Part shown: positions 35,262-44,614 of the stretch, piece by piece
Position numbering within the stretch: position 1 is the stretch's first letter
Layout of the letters: each line of letters starts with the position of its first letter
Source: Zhihengliuella flava
GTDB taxonomy: Bacteria; Actinomycetota; Actinomycetes; Actinomycetales; Micrococcaceae
DNA: 64,000 nt
Direction of reading: 5' to 3'
Assembly: GCF_015751895.1 (NCBI RefSeq)
Contig: NZ_JADOTZ010000001.1
Location: 2,542,001-2,606,000, forward strand
The notes under the pieces: model-generated
The model's input: the letters and a program-made list of their open reading frames with translations, nothing else
What the model was told of the DNA's origin: nothing
The model's database searches: none
Translations under genes and position numbers: made by a program

Positions 35262-38200
35262 CCGGCAAAATCATTGAGACCGCACGGTACAGCCCGGAAG
35301 ATCTCGCCGACATCCTCGGCCAGTTCACGCCCACACCGCAGCAGTCGGCGATCATCTCCTCGCCGCTCGAACCGCTGCTGGTCATCGCCGGCGCCGGGTC
35401 CGGGAAAACCGCCACCATGGCCGACCGGGTGGTGTGGCTCGTCGCCAACGGGCTCGTTCGGCCAGATCAAATCCTGGGCGTGACGTTCACCCGAAAGGCC
35501 GCCGGCGAGCTGTCCCACCGCATCCGAGCCCAGCTGCTCACGCTCGAAGACCGTGGCCTCATGGAGGAAGGACTCGAAGAGCTCGGGGAGCCCACCGTCT
35601 CCACCTACCACTCCTATGCCAACTCGCTCGTGGCCGACCACGGGCTCCGCATCGGCATCGAGCCCGATTCCGAGCTGCTCGGCAGCGCCCAAACGTGGCA
35701 GCTGGCCGACCGGGTGGTGCAGGATTACGACGGCGACGCCGCGGAACTCGACGGCGCCCGATCCACCCTGACCGACGCCGTCGTGCAGTTCGCCTCAGCC
35801 TGCGCTGAACACCTGTGCACACCGTCCGAGGCGATCGACTACCTCACTAACCTGCGGGATGGGCTCGACGCCCTGCCCTACATCGCCGGGACCGAGAAGG
35901 AGAAAACGCAGGCCGCGCAGAAGCTCCTCACGCGCCTCTCAACGCGCCGGGCCGTCGCCCGACTGGCCGAGCGCTACGCCGAAGCGAAGCGGGAGCGGTC
36001 CGTCCTGGACTACGGCGATCTGGTGGCGTTGGCCGCCCGGATCGCCCGCGACGTCCCCGCCGCCCGAGAGGAAGAACGCGACCGGTTCAAGGTGGTCCTC
36101 CTGGACGAATTCCAAGACACCTCCCACGCACAGATGGTCCTCTTCTCCTCCCTCTTTGGGGACGGACATGCCGTCACCGCCGTCGGCGACCCCAACCAGT
36201 CCATCTATGGATTCCGTGGGGCCTCGGCCGGCCAGCTGTTCAGGTTCCCCACAGTGTTTCCGCGCGTCGACGGGTCCACCGGCGAGCGGGCTCCCGCCGA
36301 GGTTTCTCATCTGACCACCGCGTGGCGGAACTCCGTTCACATCCTCCAAGCCGCCAACGCCGTCGCCGAGGATCTCATTCAACACACAGGGAACGAGTCC
36401 GTCAGCGTGCGCCAACTCGAGCCCAGCCCGGTTGCCGGCCCCGGGCGCGTAGAGCTCGCCCGGCTCGAATCCAGCGATGCCGAAACGCACTGGCTCGCCG
36501 ACCGACTCCTCGAGGTGCGCCGTGCGATCCGCGAGGAGCATCGCAATGGCGCCGGCCCGCAACCCAGCTCAGCCGTCCTCTTCCGCACCAAGACGCAGAT
36601 CGCGGCGATGGCCGCCGCGCTCGACGAGCGGGACGTACCGTACGAAATCGTCGGTCTCTCCGGGCTCCTCGCCATGCCGGAAGTCGTGGACCTCGTGGCG
36701 ATGCTCCGCGTCCTCGTCGACCCGAACCGCTCCGATGCGCTCCTGCGCCTCATCGCCGGAGCCCGGTGGAGGCTCGGCCCCGCCGACCTCCTCGCCTTCG
36801 CCGAGTGGTCGCGCGTGCTCGAGCGCCAGCGGGCCCGCCAAGTGGCGGGGGAGGAGGACGACGGCGTCGCGGCCGCTACGCCCGAACTCACCGACGCCGC
36901 CAGCCTCATCGAGGCGCTCGACACTCTCCCGCCAACCGGGTGGACCGGTCAGGGCGGACGGGCTCTCTCCGTGGGCGCCCGGGAACGCCTCGTCCAGTTG
37001 CGGGACGAGGTGCGCTACCTGCGCACCTTCGTCGACGACGACCTCTTGACGCTGATCCACGAAGTCGAACGCGTTAGCGGCCTCGAGCTCGAACTCGCCG
37101 CCAAACCGGGGGCCACGACTCACAGCGCCCGCCGACACCTTGACGCGTTCGCCGACGCCGCGGCGACCTACGCATCAACCTCCGGGGCGACGGGCCTGAT
37201 CGGATTCCTCGCTTGGCTGGACGCGGCCCTCGAGCAAGAAGGCGGGCTGGAAATCCCGGCCGCCGACGCCAACCCCGAGGCCGTTCAGTTGCTGACGATT
37301 CACGCCTCCAAGGGGTTGGAATGGGACGTCGTCGCCGTCGCCGGATTGAATGACGGCACGTTCCCTACGAGCCAGCAGGACCGGTGGACCTCCGGCGCAT
37401 CGGCGCTACCCTGGCCCCTGCGTGGGGACCGGCACGATCTGCCGCACTGGGACACCGACCAGCCCGACCTGAAATCCGCGCTCGACGCGGAAAAGGAATT
37501 TGCCGACGAGGTCAGGGCTCACGGTGAACTCGAAGAACGCCGGCTCGCCTACGTGGCGCTCACGCGCGCCCGGTATCACCTCATCTGCTCCAGCTCGGTG
37601 TGGACCGGCACCCGGAGCAAACCCGTCGCCATCTCACCCTTCCTCCACGACCTTCTGCCGCTGGCCGAGAATCCCTCCGAGTCCGCGCGGATTGTTACGT
37701 GGTGCGCGGACGAAGAAGCGCCCGAGGCAAATCCGCACCGTGAAGAGCCGACCGAGGCCCTGTGGCCCTTCGACCCGCTCGAAGGCCCGCACATACTGCG
37801 CGGCGACCACGACGATGCCGAACCCAGCGGCAGCCGCCGCCCGGCCCTTGAGGCGAGTGCCGCCGTCGTCCGGGACGCCCTGACCGCCGCACGAAGCGGC
37901 GACCCGGCCGAACCGCGTACCGAGGCCGGGCGGGCCTGGCTCGATGAGGCACGGCTCCTCGTCGCGAAGCGGCGTGCCAACGAGGCCCCCAAACGGTACG
38001 AACCCCCGCACCACGTGCGCGCCTCCGTGTTCGTCGACCTCGCGACGGACCGGGACGCCGTACTCGCGCAGATGCGCCGCCCCGTTCCGCGCCGCCCCGG
38101 CGTCGCTGCGCGCAAGGGAACCGCCTTCCACGCATGGGTCGAAGAACGCTTCGGCGCCACCGGCATGCTGGACCTCGACGACCTCGTGGGCGCGGCCGAC

Positions 38201-38626
38201 GCACATCTGGACGATGCGTACGGGCTCGAAGAGATGAAAGCGGCCTTTCTCGCGTCCGAATGGGCCGACCGGCAGCCGGACTTCGTCGAGATCCCCTTCG
38301 AGACGAATGTGGGCCCCGTCAGCGTGCGCGGGCGCATCGACGCCGTCTTCCAAGAGAACGACGGGCGCTACACGCTGGTCGACTGGAAAACCGGGCGCGT
38401 CCCCACCGGGCGAGATGCGGAAGCCAAAGCCGTCCAGTTGGCCGTCTATCGGCTGGGCTTTGCGCGGTTGCACGGGCTTGACGTCGCCGACGTTGACGCC
38501 GCGTTTTTCTACGTGGGCTATGGCAAGACGCTGCGCCCCCAGCGGCTCGCTACTGAGGCCGAACTCCAAGCGCTCATTGTCAACGCCCTCGCGGAGGAGA
38601 ACCCCACCTCCCACCACGCAGGCTGA
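35258..38626 (+). CDS. adnB: AdnB-type subunit of the AdnAB helicase-nuclease
   Basis: A 1122-residue superfamily 1 helicase-nuclease. Q motif FTPTPQQ at 23-29, Walker A GAGSGKT at 45-51, intact Walker B LLDEFQDTS, SKGLEWDVV and VALTRARYH of motifs V-VI, then the nuclease segment GTAFHAWVEERF and LVDWKTGRVPTG. This is expected to be the main motor of the complex. ATG 35258 overlaps the adnA stop (ATGA), ensuring coupled synthesis. It ends 14 bases from a convergent gene. Confidence 0.94.
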   Translation: MTGKIIETARYSPEDLADILGQFTPTPQQSAIISSPLEPLLVIAGAGSGKTATMADRVVWLVANGLVRPDQILGVTFTRKAAGELSHRIRAQLLTLEDRGLMEEGLEELGEPTVSTYHSYANSLVADHGLRIGIEPDSELLGSAQTWQLADRVVQDYDGDAAELDGARSTLTDAVVQFASACAEHLCTPSEAIDYLTNLRDGLDALPYIAGTEKEKTQAAQKLLTRLSTRRAVARLAERYAEAKRERSVLDYGDLVALAARIARDVPAAREEERDRFKVVLLDEFQDTSHAQMVLFSSLFGDGHAVTAVGDPNQSIYGFRGASAGQLFRFPTVFPRVDGSTGERAPAEVSHLTTAWRNSVHILQAANAVAEDLIQHTGNESVSVRQLEPSPVAGPGRVELARLESSDAETHWLADRLLEVRRAIREEHRNGAGPQPSSAVLFRTKTQIAAMAAALDERDVPYEIVGLSGLLAMPEVVDLVAMLRVLVDPNRSDALLRLIAGARWRLGPADLLAFAEWSRVLERQRARQVAGEEDDGVAAATPELTDAASLIEALDTLPPTGWTGQGGRALSVGARERLVQLRDEVRYLRTFVDDDLLTLIHEVERVSGLELELAAKPGATTHSARRHLDAFADAAATYASTSGATGLIGFLAWLDAALEQEGGLEIPAADANPEAVQLLTIHASKGLEWDVVAVAGLNDGTFPTSQQDRWTSGASALPWPLRGDRHDLPHWDTDQPDLKSALDAEKEFADEVRAHGELEERRLAYVALTRARYHLICSSSVWTGTRSKPVAISPFLHDLLPLAENPSESARIVTWCADEEAPEANPHREEPTEALWPFDPLEGPHILRGDHDDAEPSGSRRPALEASAAVVRDALTAARSGDPAEPRTEAGRAWLDEARLLVAKRRANEAPKRYEPPHHVRASVFVDLATDRDAVLAQMRRPVPRRPGVAARKGTAFHAWVEERFGATGMLDLDDLVGAADAHLDDAYGLEEMKAAFLASEWADRQPDFVEIPFETNVGPVSVRGRIDAVFQENDGRYTLVDWKTGRVPTGRDAEAKAVQLAVYRLGFARLHGLDVADVDAAFFYVGYGKTLRPQRLATEAELQALIVNALAEENPTSHHAG

Positions 38627-38640
38627 GGGGGCTTGGACGA

Positions 38641-40080
38641 TTAGCGCTCGTCGGCGTCCCGTTTTGAGGGGAGCTGAATCACGGGGATGGCCGAGGTCGC
38701 GTCCTCGTCCTGACCTGCCGCCGGGGCGGACTCTTTCCCAACGGGGGCCGAATCCTCGTCAGTGATCTCCTCGGCAGCGACGTCGCTGCCCTCTTCTGCG
38801 GCGTCGTTGCCCTCGGCGGCGCCGTCGGAGGGCGTCGCGATGGTGCCTGCGCCGGCGTCCGTGTCGCGTGGGCTGGGCGCGGCCGGAGCGTCGGGATCCT
38901 GCTCCGGGCCATTGAGCGGCTCATCTTCCTCGCGGGCTGGGGGTGCCTCCACCTCGTGTCCCGGTTCAGATTCCGGTCCGCGGTGGTGCTCGGCTTCGTC
39001 GTCAACCGGTTCGAGCTCGACGACGGCGCTGGTCACGGTGTCCGGTGCGGCAGAGGATTCGCCCACCGCATCGGCGGTGGATCCGTCCCCTTCCGCTTCG
39101 GCAGCAGAGCCGGCAGACGGGCCCGAACCCACGCGAGGAGGCTCCACGACGCTGATGGGCTGGCCCCCGTAGTCCGCAATATCTTGATCGAGGTCCGCGA
39201 GCATAGCCACGGCCTCGTCGATCCGTTCAGCGTCCTCGGTGGACATCGCCTTCACGAGCCACTGAGCCAGCGCAAACTCCGCCGAGAGGGCCGCTCGCCG
39301 CATGATGTGCGGATCCGCCTTCTCGCCGCGGGCCTCAGCGTAGGCCTCGTAGACGGCGTCGCTAAATGACTGTTCATGCGCTGCGGCCAGCCAAGCCAGA
39401 TCATCGGCCGGATCGCCCACGTGCAGATCGGTCCACCCCGTCACAGCGGAGACATGGCCCTGAGAAATCAGTAAGTGATCCTCGTGGAAATCTCCATGCA
39501 CCACGGTGGGGTTGAACCGCCACAGGCTAACGTCCTCCAAGGCGTGCTCCCAGCGGCGGAGCAAGCGAGCCGGAATCTGGCCGGTCGTCGCGGCCTGATC
39601 GAGGGCATTCAACCGGCGCTGGCGGAACTGTTCAGCAGAATAGGACGGCAGGTCCGCGCGCTCGACCAATTCATCGTCGAGCCCGTGGATTTCGGCGATG
39701 GCGCGGCCGACGTGCGCCGCTGTTGTTCCGCCCTCACCCACGAGTTCATCGAGGCTGAGGCTCCGACCGTCCAAATGGTTGTAGACGAATGTCCGCAAGG
39801 ACCCCTGACGCACCGTGCCGGCCACGGACGGAATGTGAAACCCGAGGGCAGCGCGTACGCCCGGCGTGAAGGCCCGCAGCGCCGCAAGCTCCGTCTCAAG
39901 GCGCATGCTCGCCTCATCGTGACGGGGTGCGCGCACCCGCCACTGGTGATGCTGCGCATCCCGCACCAGCGCCGAATCGAAGTCGTCGACGTCGTCAGCG
40001 AGGGGGCCCACGCCCACGGGGGAGAGGCCCGGGACGGCGGCCGTGGCGATGGCAGCAAGTTCCATGGGAGAGCGTTTCAC
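38641..40080 (-). CDS. Phosphotransferase (macrolide/aminoglycoside kinase-like) with long acidic tail
   Basis: A 479-residue protein. Residues about 15-300 have the APH/choline-kinase fold with the catalytic loop HGDFHEDH at 195-202. The Mg2+-binding Asp expected just before the WT dipeptide in this family is Gly215 (TGWTD, 214-218), so activity is uncertain. Residues 310-479 are a low-complexity Glu/Asp/Ala/Pro tail. GTG 40080 is chosen for the -10 hexamer 6 bases upstream; ATG 40065 is another option. Between AdnB and NudC, it could phosphorylate a small molecule; no evidence for drug resistance. Confidence 0.85.
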   Translation of the reverse strand: MKRSPMELAAIATAAVPGLSPVGVGPLADDVDDFDSALVRDAQHHQWRVRAPRHDEASMRLETELAALRAFTPGVRAALGFHIPSVAGTVRQGSLRTFVYNHLDGRSLSLDELVGEGGTTAAHVGRAIAEIHGLDDELVERADLPSYSAEQFRQRRLNALDQAATTGQIPARLLRRWEHALEDVSLWRFNPTVVHGDFHEDHLLISQGHVSAVTGWTDLHVGDPADDLAWLAAAHEQSFSDAVYEAYAEARGEKADPHIMRRAALSAEFALAQWLVKAMSTEDAERIDEAVAMLADLDQDIADYGGQPISVVEPPRVGSGPSAGSAAEAEGDGSTADAVGESSAAPDTVTSAVVELEPVDDEAEHHRGPESEPGHEVEAPPAREEDEPLNGPEQDPDAPAAPSPRDTDAGAGTIATPSDGAAEGNDAAEEGSDVAAEEITDEDSAPVGKESAPAAGQDEDATSAIPVIQLPSKRDADER

Positions 40081-40086
40081 CCCTCC

Positions 40087-40092
40087 ACCGTA
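40087..40092 (-). promoter_or_regulatory. -10 element of a leaderless promoter for the phosphotransferase
   Basis: Minus-strand TACGGT, 6 bases before GTG 40080. Confidence 0.5.
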
Positions 40093-40249
40093 TGCGGGCA
40101 CGCGCGTACGGCGCCGGAAGCCGGCGGCGAGTCGTTAACCACAGCGTCACCTGTGTATCGGCTGGAATCCGGCCCTCGACGCCGTCGTTGGCTATTGCGG
40201 AATGCTCCACAGGGCGCCGACGAGGCGCTCGTCGCCGGCCCATGATGAG

Positions 40250-40255
40250 TACGGT
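40250..40255 (+). promoter_or_regulatory. -10 element of a leaderless promoter for nudC
   Basis: TACGGT, 6 bases before ATG 40262; the same hexamer and spacing as the divergent phosphotransferase. Confidence 0.55.
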
Positions 40256-40261
40256 AAGAGC

Positions 40262-41311
40262 ATGGAGTCCACTGCCACGCCACCACGCCACCGCCCGGCC
40301 AGCGGCCAGTCACAACCGCGACCCGACGCACCGCCCTACCGCGTTGACCGATTGAGCGAGGAACGCGCCCGCGAGGGCTGGATGGAGGAGGTGCTCGCCG
40401 ACGACCGGACGCTGTACCTGCCACTGCGCCCCGGCCAGGGCGCCCTCGGAGTGGAATCCCTCGCGACCGATCGGGCGCTGCAGATGGTGGAGCGTTCCGT
40501 GCTGCCAGCGGGCGAGCCAACCCTGCACGTCTACTTGGGTCGGGTGGAGGACTTGTCCACCTCACCTGCGGCGGGGCGGCACGTGGTCGCCATTGTTCAT
40601 CCGGGCGCTGTGTGGGGCCAGTGGAAGGACGCGGGGCACGACGGCGGGGCACGGTGGGCTGGTCTGCGGGCCCTGGCGCCGGTGCTGGAAGCAGCCGAAG
40701 CGGAACTTCTCACGCAGGCCACCGCCATCGCAGCCTGGCACGCGGGCCACACCCACTGTCCACGGTGCGGCGCACCCACGACCGTCGTCCAGAGCGGGTG
40801 GGTGCGGCTCTGTCCGCAGGATTCGTCCCAGCACTTCCCGCGGACTGACCCAGCCATCATTGTGTCGGTGATCGATGACCAGGACCGAATCCTCCTCGGC
40901 GCCAATGCGCGGTGGGGTGGCCAGCGCTATTCGACCTTGGCTGGCTTCGTCGAGCCCGGGGAGACGCTGGAGGCAGCGGTCATCCGCGAGGTCGGCGAGG
41001 AAGCCGGCATCGTGGTGAGCGAGCCAGCGTACGTATCATCTCAATCGTGGCCCTTCCCTGCGTCCATCATGCTGGCCTTCACTGCGCGGGCGACGCAGAC
41101 CAGCGTTCGCCCCGACGGGGAAGAAATCATCGCCCTGCGCTGGTTCACCCGTGCGGAGCTCGCCGCAGCCGTGCGTGCCGGCGACGTGACGCCTCCGACT
41201 CCGCTGTCCGTCGCGCGGCACTTGATCGAAAACTGGTACGGTAGTTCGTTGCCCGAGCCGCAGGCGTCCCCCGCGACGGACGGCGCCGGACCGCCCGTCG
41301 CCGGCCGATGA
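40262..41311 (+). CDS. nudC: NAD+ diphosphatase NudC
   Basis: A 349-residue Nudix hydrolase that splits NAD(H) and, in studied bacteria, removes NAD caps from RNA. The Nudix box runs 228-250 (GFVEPGETLEAA then REVGEEAGI), followed by the NudC-type SQSWPFPAS. The zinc ribbon has Cys166, Cys169 and Cys184, but the fourth ligand position (187) is Asp in LCPQD. The leaderless -10 places the start 20 codons inside a longer open stretch. It is followed by uvrD2 after 46 bases. Confidence 0.93.
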   Translation: MESTATPPRHRPASGQSQPRPDAPPYRVDRLSEERAREGWMEEVLADDRTLYLPLRPGQGALGVESLATDRALQMVERSVLPAGEPTLHVYLGRVEDLSTSPAAGRHVVAIVHPGAVWGQWKDAGHDGGARWAGLRALAPVLEAAEAELLTQATAIAAWHAGHTHCPRCGAPTTVVQSGWVRLCPQDSSQHFPRTDPAIIVSVIDDQDRILLGANARWGGQRYSTLAGFVEPGETLEAAVIREVGEEAGIVVSEPAYVSSQSWPFPASIMLAFTARATQTSVRPDGEEIIALRWFTRAELAAAVRAGDVTPPTPLSVARHLIENWYGSSLPEPQASPATDGAGPPVAGR

Positions 41312-41357
41312 TCGCACCGCCAAGGGGCGCCCAGTCACAGCTGGAGAAGAACAACCC

Positions 41358-43478
41358 GTGAGTACCGCTGAAGAGAGAATTCTCGCTGGACTCGACGCGG
41401 AACAACGTCGAGTCGCCACGACCTTGCACGGGCCCTTGTGCGTGCTCGCTGGCGCCGGGACCGGCAAGACGCGCGCCATCACGCACCGCATTGCCTATGG
41501 CGTGCACACCGGTGCCTATCAGGCGAACCAAGTGTTGGCGGTGACTTTTACCGCGCGGGCGGCTGCGGAGATGCGCACGCGGCTGCGTGAACTCGAGGCA
41601 CCCGGGGTCCAGGCGCGCACCTTTCACGCCGCGGCGTTGCGCCAGCTCCAATACTTCTGGCCCCAAGCGATCGGCGGTCAACTGCCTAACATCATCGATC
41701 ACAAAGCGCAGCTGGTTGCCGAGGCGGCGCGCCGGCTTCGACTGACCACGGACCGGGCCAGTATTCGCGATGTGGCTGCCGAGATTGAGTGGGCCAAGGT
41801 CTCCATGCATACGCCCGAAAGCTACGTCTCCGCTGCCGCGGGCCGGGCCGACGCGGCAGGATTCGACCGTACGACGATGGCGCGCCTTTTCCAGTCCTAC
41901 GAGGACGTCAAGACGGACCGGCATTTGATCGACTTCGAAGACGTTTTGTTGTTGATGGTGGGCATCCTCGACGCTGAGCCCAAAATTGCCGCGCAAGTGC
42001 GCCAGCAGTACCGCCACTTCGTCGTCGATGAGTATCAAGACGTCTCGCCACTGCAGCAGCGCCTGCTCGGGCTGTGGCTGGGCGACCGTGACGAGCTGTG
42101 CGTCGTCGGCGATGCGAGCCAGACGATCTACTCATTCACCGGGGCGACTCCGGCACACCTGCTGACGTTCAACCAAAAGTACGAGCACGCTCCGGTCGTA
42201 AAACTGGTGCGGGACTACCGTTCCACGCCGCAGGTGGTCACGCTGGCCAACCGATTACTGGCCTCCCGACGCATCGAGCCCGGCGTCACGGACCGCACGG
42301 TCGCTTGGCCGGAGCCCCTCGAGCTCGTGGCGCAGCGGGACGACGGGCCGGAGCCGCGGTTCGGCGAGTTCCCGGATGACGAGGCCGAGGCGGCTCATCT
42401 GGCCCGGCAGATCGGCCAGCTCATCGAATCCGGGGTGGAACCGGCGCAGATCGCGATCCTCTACCGGACCAACGGGCAGTCGGAGACGTACGAGCAGGCG
42501 CTGACTGCGGCGGGCATCGGGTATCAGCTGCGCGGTGGCGAACGCTTCTTTCAGCGCCGTGAAGTCCGCGACGGCATCCTCCAATTGCGCGCCGCATCCC
42601 GCATCGACGCGGAAGGATCCGTGACGCAGCAGGTCAAGGATGTGCTCGCCTCCCTGGGCTACAGCGAGACCGCACCGAGCGCCTCCGGCGCCGTGCGCGA
42701 ACGCTGGGAATCCCTGCAGGCTCTGGTGGCGCTCGCCGGCGAGCTGGAACGCAAGCGTTCGGGTGGGGAAGAGAGTTTTACCCTGCTCGAGTTCGTGGCT
42801 GAGTTGGACGAGCGGGCTGCCGCCCAGCACGCTCCGACCGTCCAGGGCGTCACGCTGGCGTCGCTGCATTCGGCGAAGGGGCTGGAATGGGACGCCGTAT
42901 TTCTTGCGGGAATGAGCGAAGGGCTCATGCCGATTTCCTTCGCCGAGGATCAGGCCGACTATGACGAAGAACGGCGCCTGCTCTACGTCGGCGTCACGCG
43001 TGCCCGCAAGCACCTCAGCCTGTCGTGGTCCCTTTCACGTACCCCCGGAGGCCGCGCCAGCCGCCGGGCCTCCCGCTTCCTCGCGGCGTTGCGGCCCGCG
43101 GTGGCGGCTGCTTCGGCCGATGGGGCGGGGGCTCGCGCGGCCCGCCGCCGCCGAGCCGCCGGGCCTCCCACGTGCCGCTCCTGCGGCAGCCTGTTGAGCT
43201 CAGCGGCCGAACGCAAAGTCGGCCGCTGCGGCGACTGCCCGCCCAAGTATGATGAGTCCGTCTTTGACAGCCTGCGCCAGTGGCGACTGGAAACTGCCCA
43301 GCAGGCTTCTGTCCCGGCCTTTGTCATCTTCACGGACGCCACCCTCGTGGCGATTGCGGAGGCGAATCCACAGGATCCCGCGGAATTGTCCAAGGTTTCC
43401 GGCGTGGGGCGGACCAAACTGGAGCGCTATGGCCAGCAAGTCCTCGACATTTTAACCGCGGGCGCTCCGCCCGCGTAA
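41358..43478 (+). CDS. uvrD2: DNA helicase UvrD2
   Basis: A 706-residue superfamily 1A helicase. Walker A GAGTGKT near residue 34, DEYQDVS, and VGVTRARKHLSLSW of motif VI are present. After the motor come four cysteines spaced CxxC-14-CxxC (606, 609, 624, 627) and a C-terminal HRDC domain (about 640-700), the exact layout of mycobacterial UvrD2. Role: 3'-5' unwinding in repair and replication. GTG start 41358 has GGAGAAGAA upstream. Probably co-transcribed with nudC. Confidence 0.95.
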   Translation: MSTAEERILAGLDAEQRRVATTLHGPLCVLAGAGTGKTRAITHRIAYGVHTGAYQANQVLAVTFTARAAAEMRTRLRELEAPGVQARTFHAAALRQLQYFWPQAIGGQLPNIIDHKAQLVAEAARRLRLTTDRASIRDVAAEIEWAKVSMHTPESYVSAAAGRADAAGFDRTTMARLFQSYEDVKTDRHLIDFEDVLLLMVGILDAEPKIAAQVRQQYRHFVVDEYQDVSPLQQRLLGLWLGDRDELCVVGDASQTIYSFTGATPAHLLTFNQKYEHAPVVKLVRDYRSTPQVVTLANRLLASRRIEPGVTDRTVAWPEPLELVAQRDDGPEPRFGEFPDDEAEAAHLARQIGQLIESGVEPAQIAILYRTNGQSETYEQALTAAGIGYQLRGGERFFQRREVRDGILQLRAASRIDAEGSVTQQVKDVLASLGYSETAPSASGAVRERWESLQALVALAGELERKRSGGEESFTLLEFVAELDERAAAQHAPTVQGVTLASLHSAKGLEWDAVFLAGMSEGLMPISFAEDQADYDEERRLLYVGVTRARKHLSLSWSLSRTPGGRASRRASRFLAALRPAVAAASADGAGARAARRRRAAGPPTCRSCGSLLSSAAERKVGRCGDCPPKYDESVFDSLRQWRLETAQQASVPAFVIFTDATLVAIAEANPQDPAELSKVSGVGRTKLERYGQQVLDILTAGAPPA

Positions 43479-43479
43479 C

Positions 43480-44514
43480 TTAGGGGTCTTGGGCGCACGT
43501 GCAGGCCGAGCTGGCCGGCGCTGGCGACGTCACCGGCTCCAAGCGCGTGGCCCCCGTCGCGAGGTCGAGCACCAGCTCATGGCCGAGCGTTGCGGGTGCG
43601 TTGATGCGGTCGACGACCATCAGGGCATGCGTCGCGGCGAGGGCCGAGATGCTCGCGGCCAGCGTGATTTCGCCCGGGTGCTCCGCGGGATCGCCGGCCG
43701 GCCGTGTACCCAACGCACAGGCCAAACAGGGCGTCGCCCCGGGGATGACTAGGGGGCCAAGAACGGCTTCCGCGTCGCCAAAGCGGATCGGCAATTGAGT
43801 TTGCGCGACGCTGACGTCCTCGTCGAAAGGCCACCTGGGAAAGGCCACCGTGAGGTCCGCTTCCGTCTCATCCGCCCCGGAAAACACCCGGGTGTGCGGG
43901 TGGCTCGTCTCGAATCGATGCAGGAGCGCCGCCTGCCGCGAACGGCCCAGATCACTAACCCGCAGGTAGCCAGCGGCCAAGTCGGCCGCAGATGTTGGGG
44001 TCGAGTCGTCGAAGAGGAGGGTGCCCACCCCGGCGGTTGCGAGGAGGTGGGCCACGTGCTGGCCGGCGCGGCCTAGGTGGGTCACGCGAACGACGGCGTC
44101 GCGGCGCCGCTGGACCGTGGGGCCGGCATGCACGCCATAGGCGAGCGACCAATCCGCCACATCGGCGGCCAGAACATCCGCCGCGACGCCCGGTAGTCGA
44201 TAATCGCCGTCCGTCACCAACAGTGGGCCCATGAGCGCGTCGAGCTCAAGGCATCGATCGGTCTCCGGCAGCGGAGCACCGGTGGTCGGATATCCCACTT
44301 GCGTGTCAACGGCGGCCAGCCGGGCGATGTACTCGCGATCTGCGTCATCGATTCCGGTGAGCCAAAAGCCGCGATCTCCGCGGCCGAGGCACAGAGCATC
44401 TGGTGTGGGCGAGGTGAGACGCAGACCGGGATTGATGCGTCGGCGGGAGCCTGAGAACGCGAGGGGGCACGCGCCCGTCTCGACGGAGGGTGGCAGTGCT
44501 GTGACGTTGTTCAT
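43480..44514 (-). CDS. ThiF/E1-like protein (cyclodehydratase-like), function unknown
   Basis: A 344-residue protein whose C-terminal two-thirds resemble the ThiF/E1 fold as found in the actinobacterial relatives of azole-peptide cyclodehydratases: a degenerate nucleotide loop LGRAGQHVAHLLATAGVGTL, then PLVIPGATPCLACAL. The chain ends in two cysteines (CTCAQDP). No precursor peptide, YcaO or dehydrogenase gene is near, so a peptide-modifying role is only a possibility. A comparable gene sits between uvrD2 and the DUF2342 gene in mycobacteria (Rv3196). Confidence 0.75.
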   Translation of the reverse strand: MNNVTALPPSVETGACPLAFSGSRRRINPGLRLTSPTPDALCLGRGDRGFWLTGIDDADREYIARLAAVDTQVGYPTTGAPLPETDRCLELDALMGPLLVTDGDYRLPGVAADVLAADVADWSLAYGVHAGPTVQRRRDAVVRVTHLGRAGQHVAHLLATAGVGTLLFDDSTPTSAADLAAGYLRVSDLGRSRQAALLHRFETSHPHTRVFSGADETEADLTVAFPRWPFDEDVSVAQTQLPIRFGDAEAVLGPLVIPGATPCLACALGTRPAGDPAEHPGEITLAASISALAATHALMVVDRINAPATLGHELVLDLATGATRLEPVTSPAPASSACTCAQDP

Positions 44515-44520
44515 AGTGGC

Positions 44521-44526
44521 ATCGTG
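44521..44526 (-). promoter_or_regulatory. Weak -10 element (CANNNT form) for the E1-like gene
   Basis: Minus-strand CACGAT, 6 bases before ATG 44514; also part of a GTGGC-N5-GCCAC inverted repeat (44516-44530). Confidence 0.35.
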
Positions 44527-44614
44527 CCACGCGGGGGCCTGGGGCTGCAGAGGTTATCCACAGGCCGTCGACGCCACGGCCCGCGTGCGCGCATTGATGG
44601 GGGAGAATTGAGGC

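Noticed and set aside
38641-40080. Antibiotic resistance kinase
   Set aside because: Only fold-level similarity; chromosomal position in a conserved repair neighbourhood and an altered metal-binding residue argue against a resistance call.
43479-44614. WhiB7 regulator, which lies beside uvrD2 in mycobacteria
   Set aside because: No Cys-rich small frame is present here; the space is filled by the E1-like gene.
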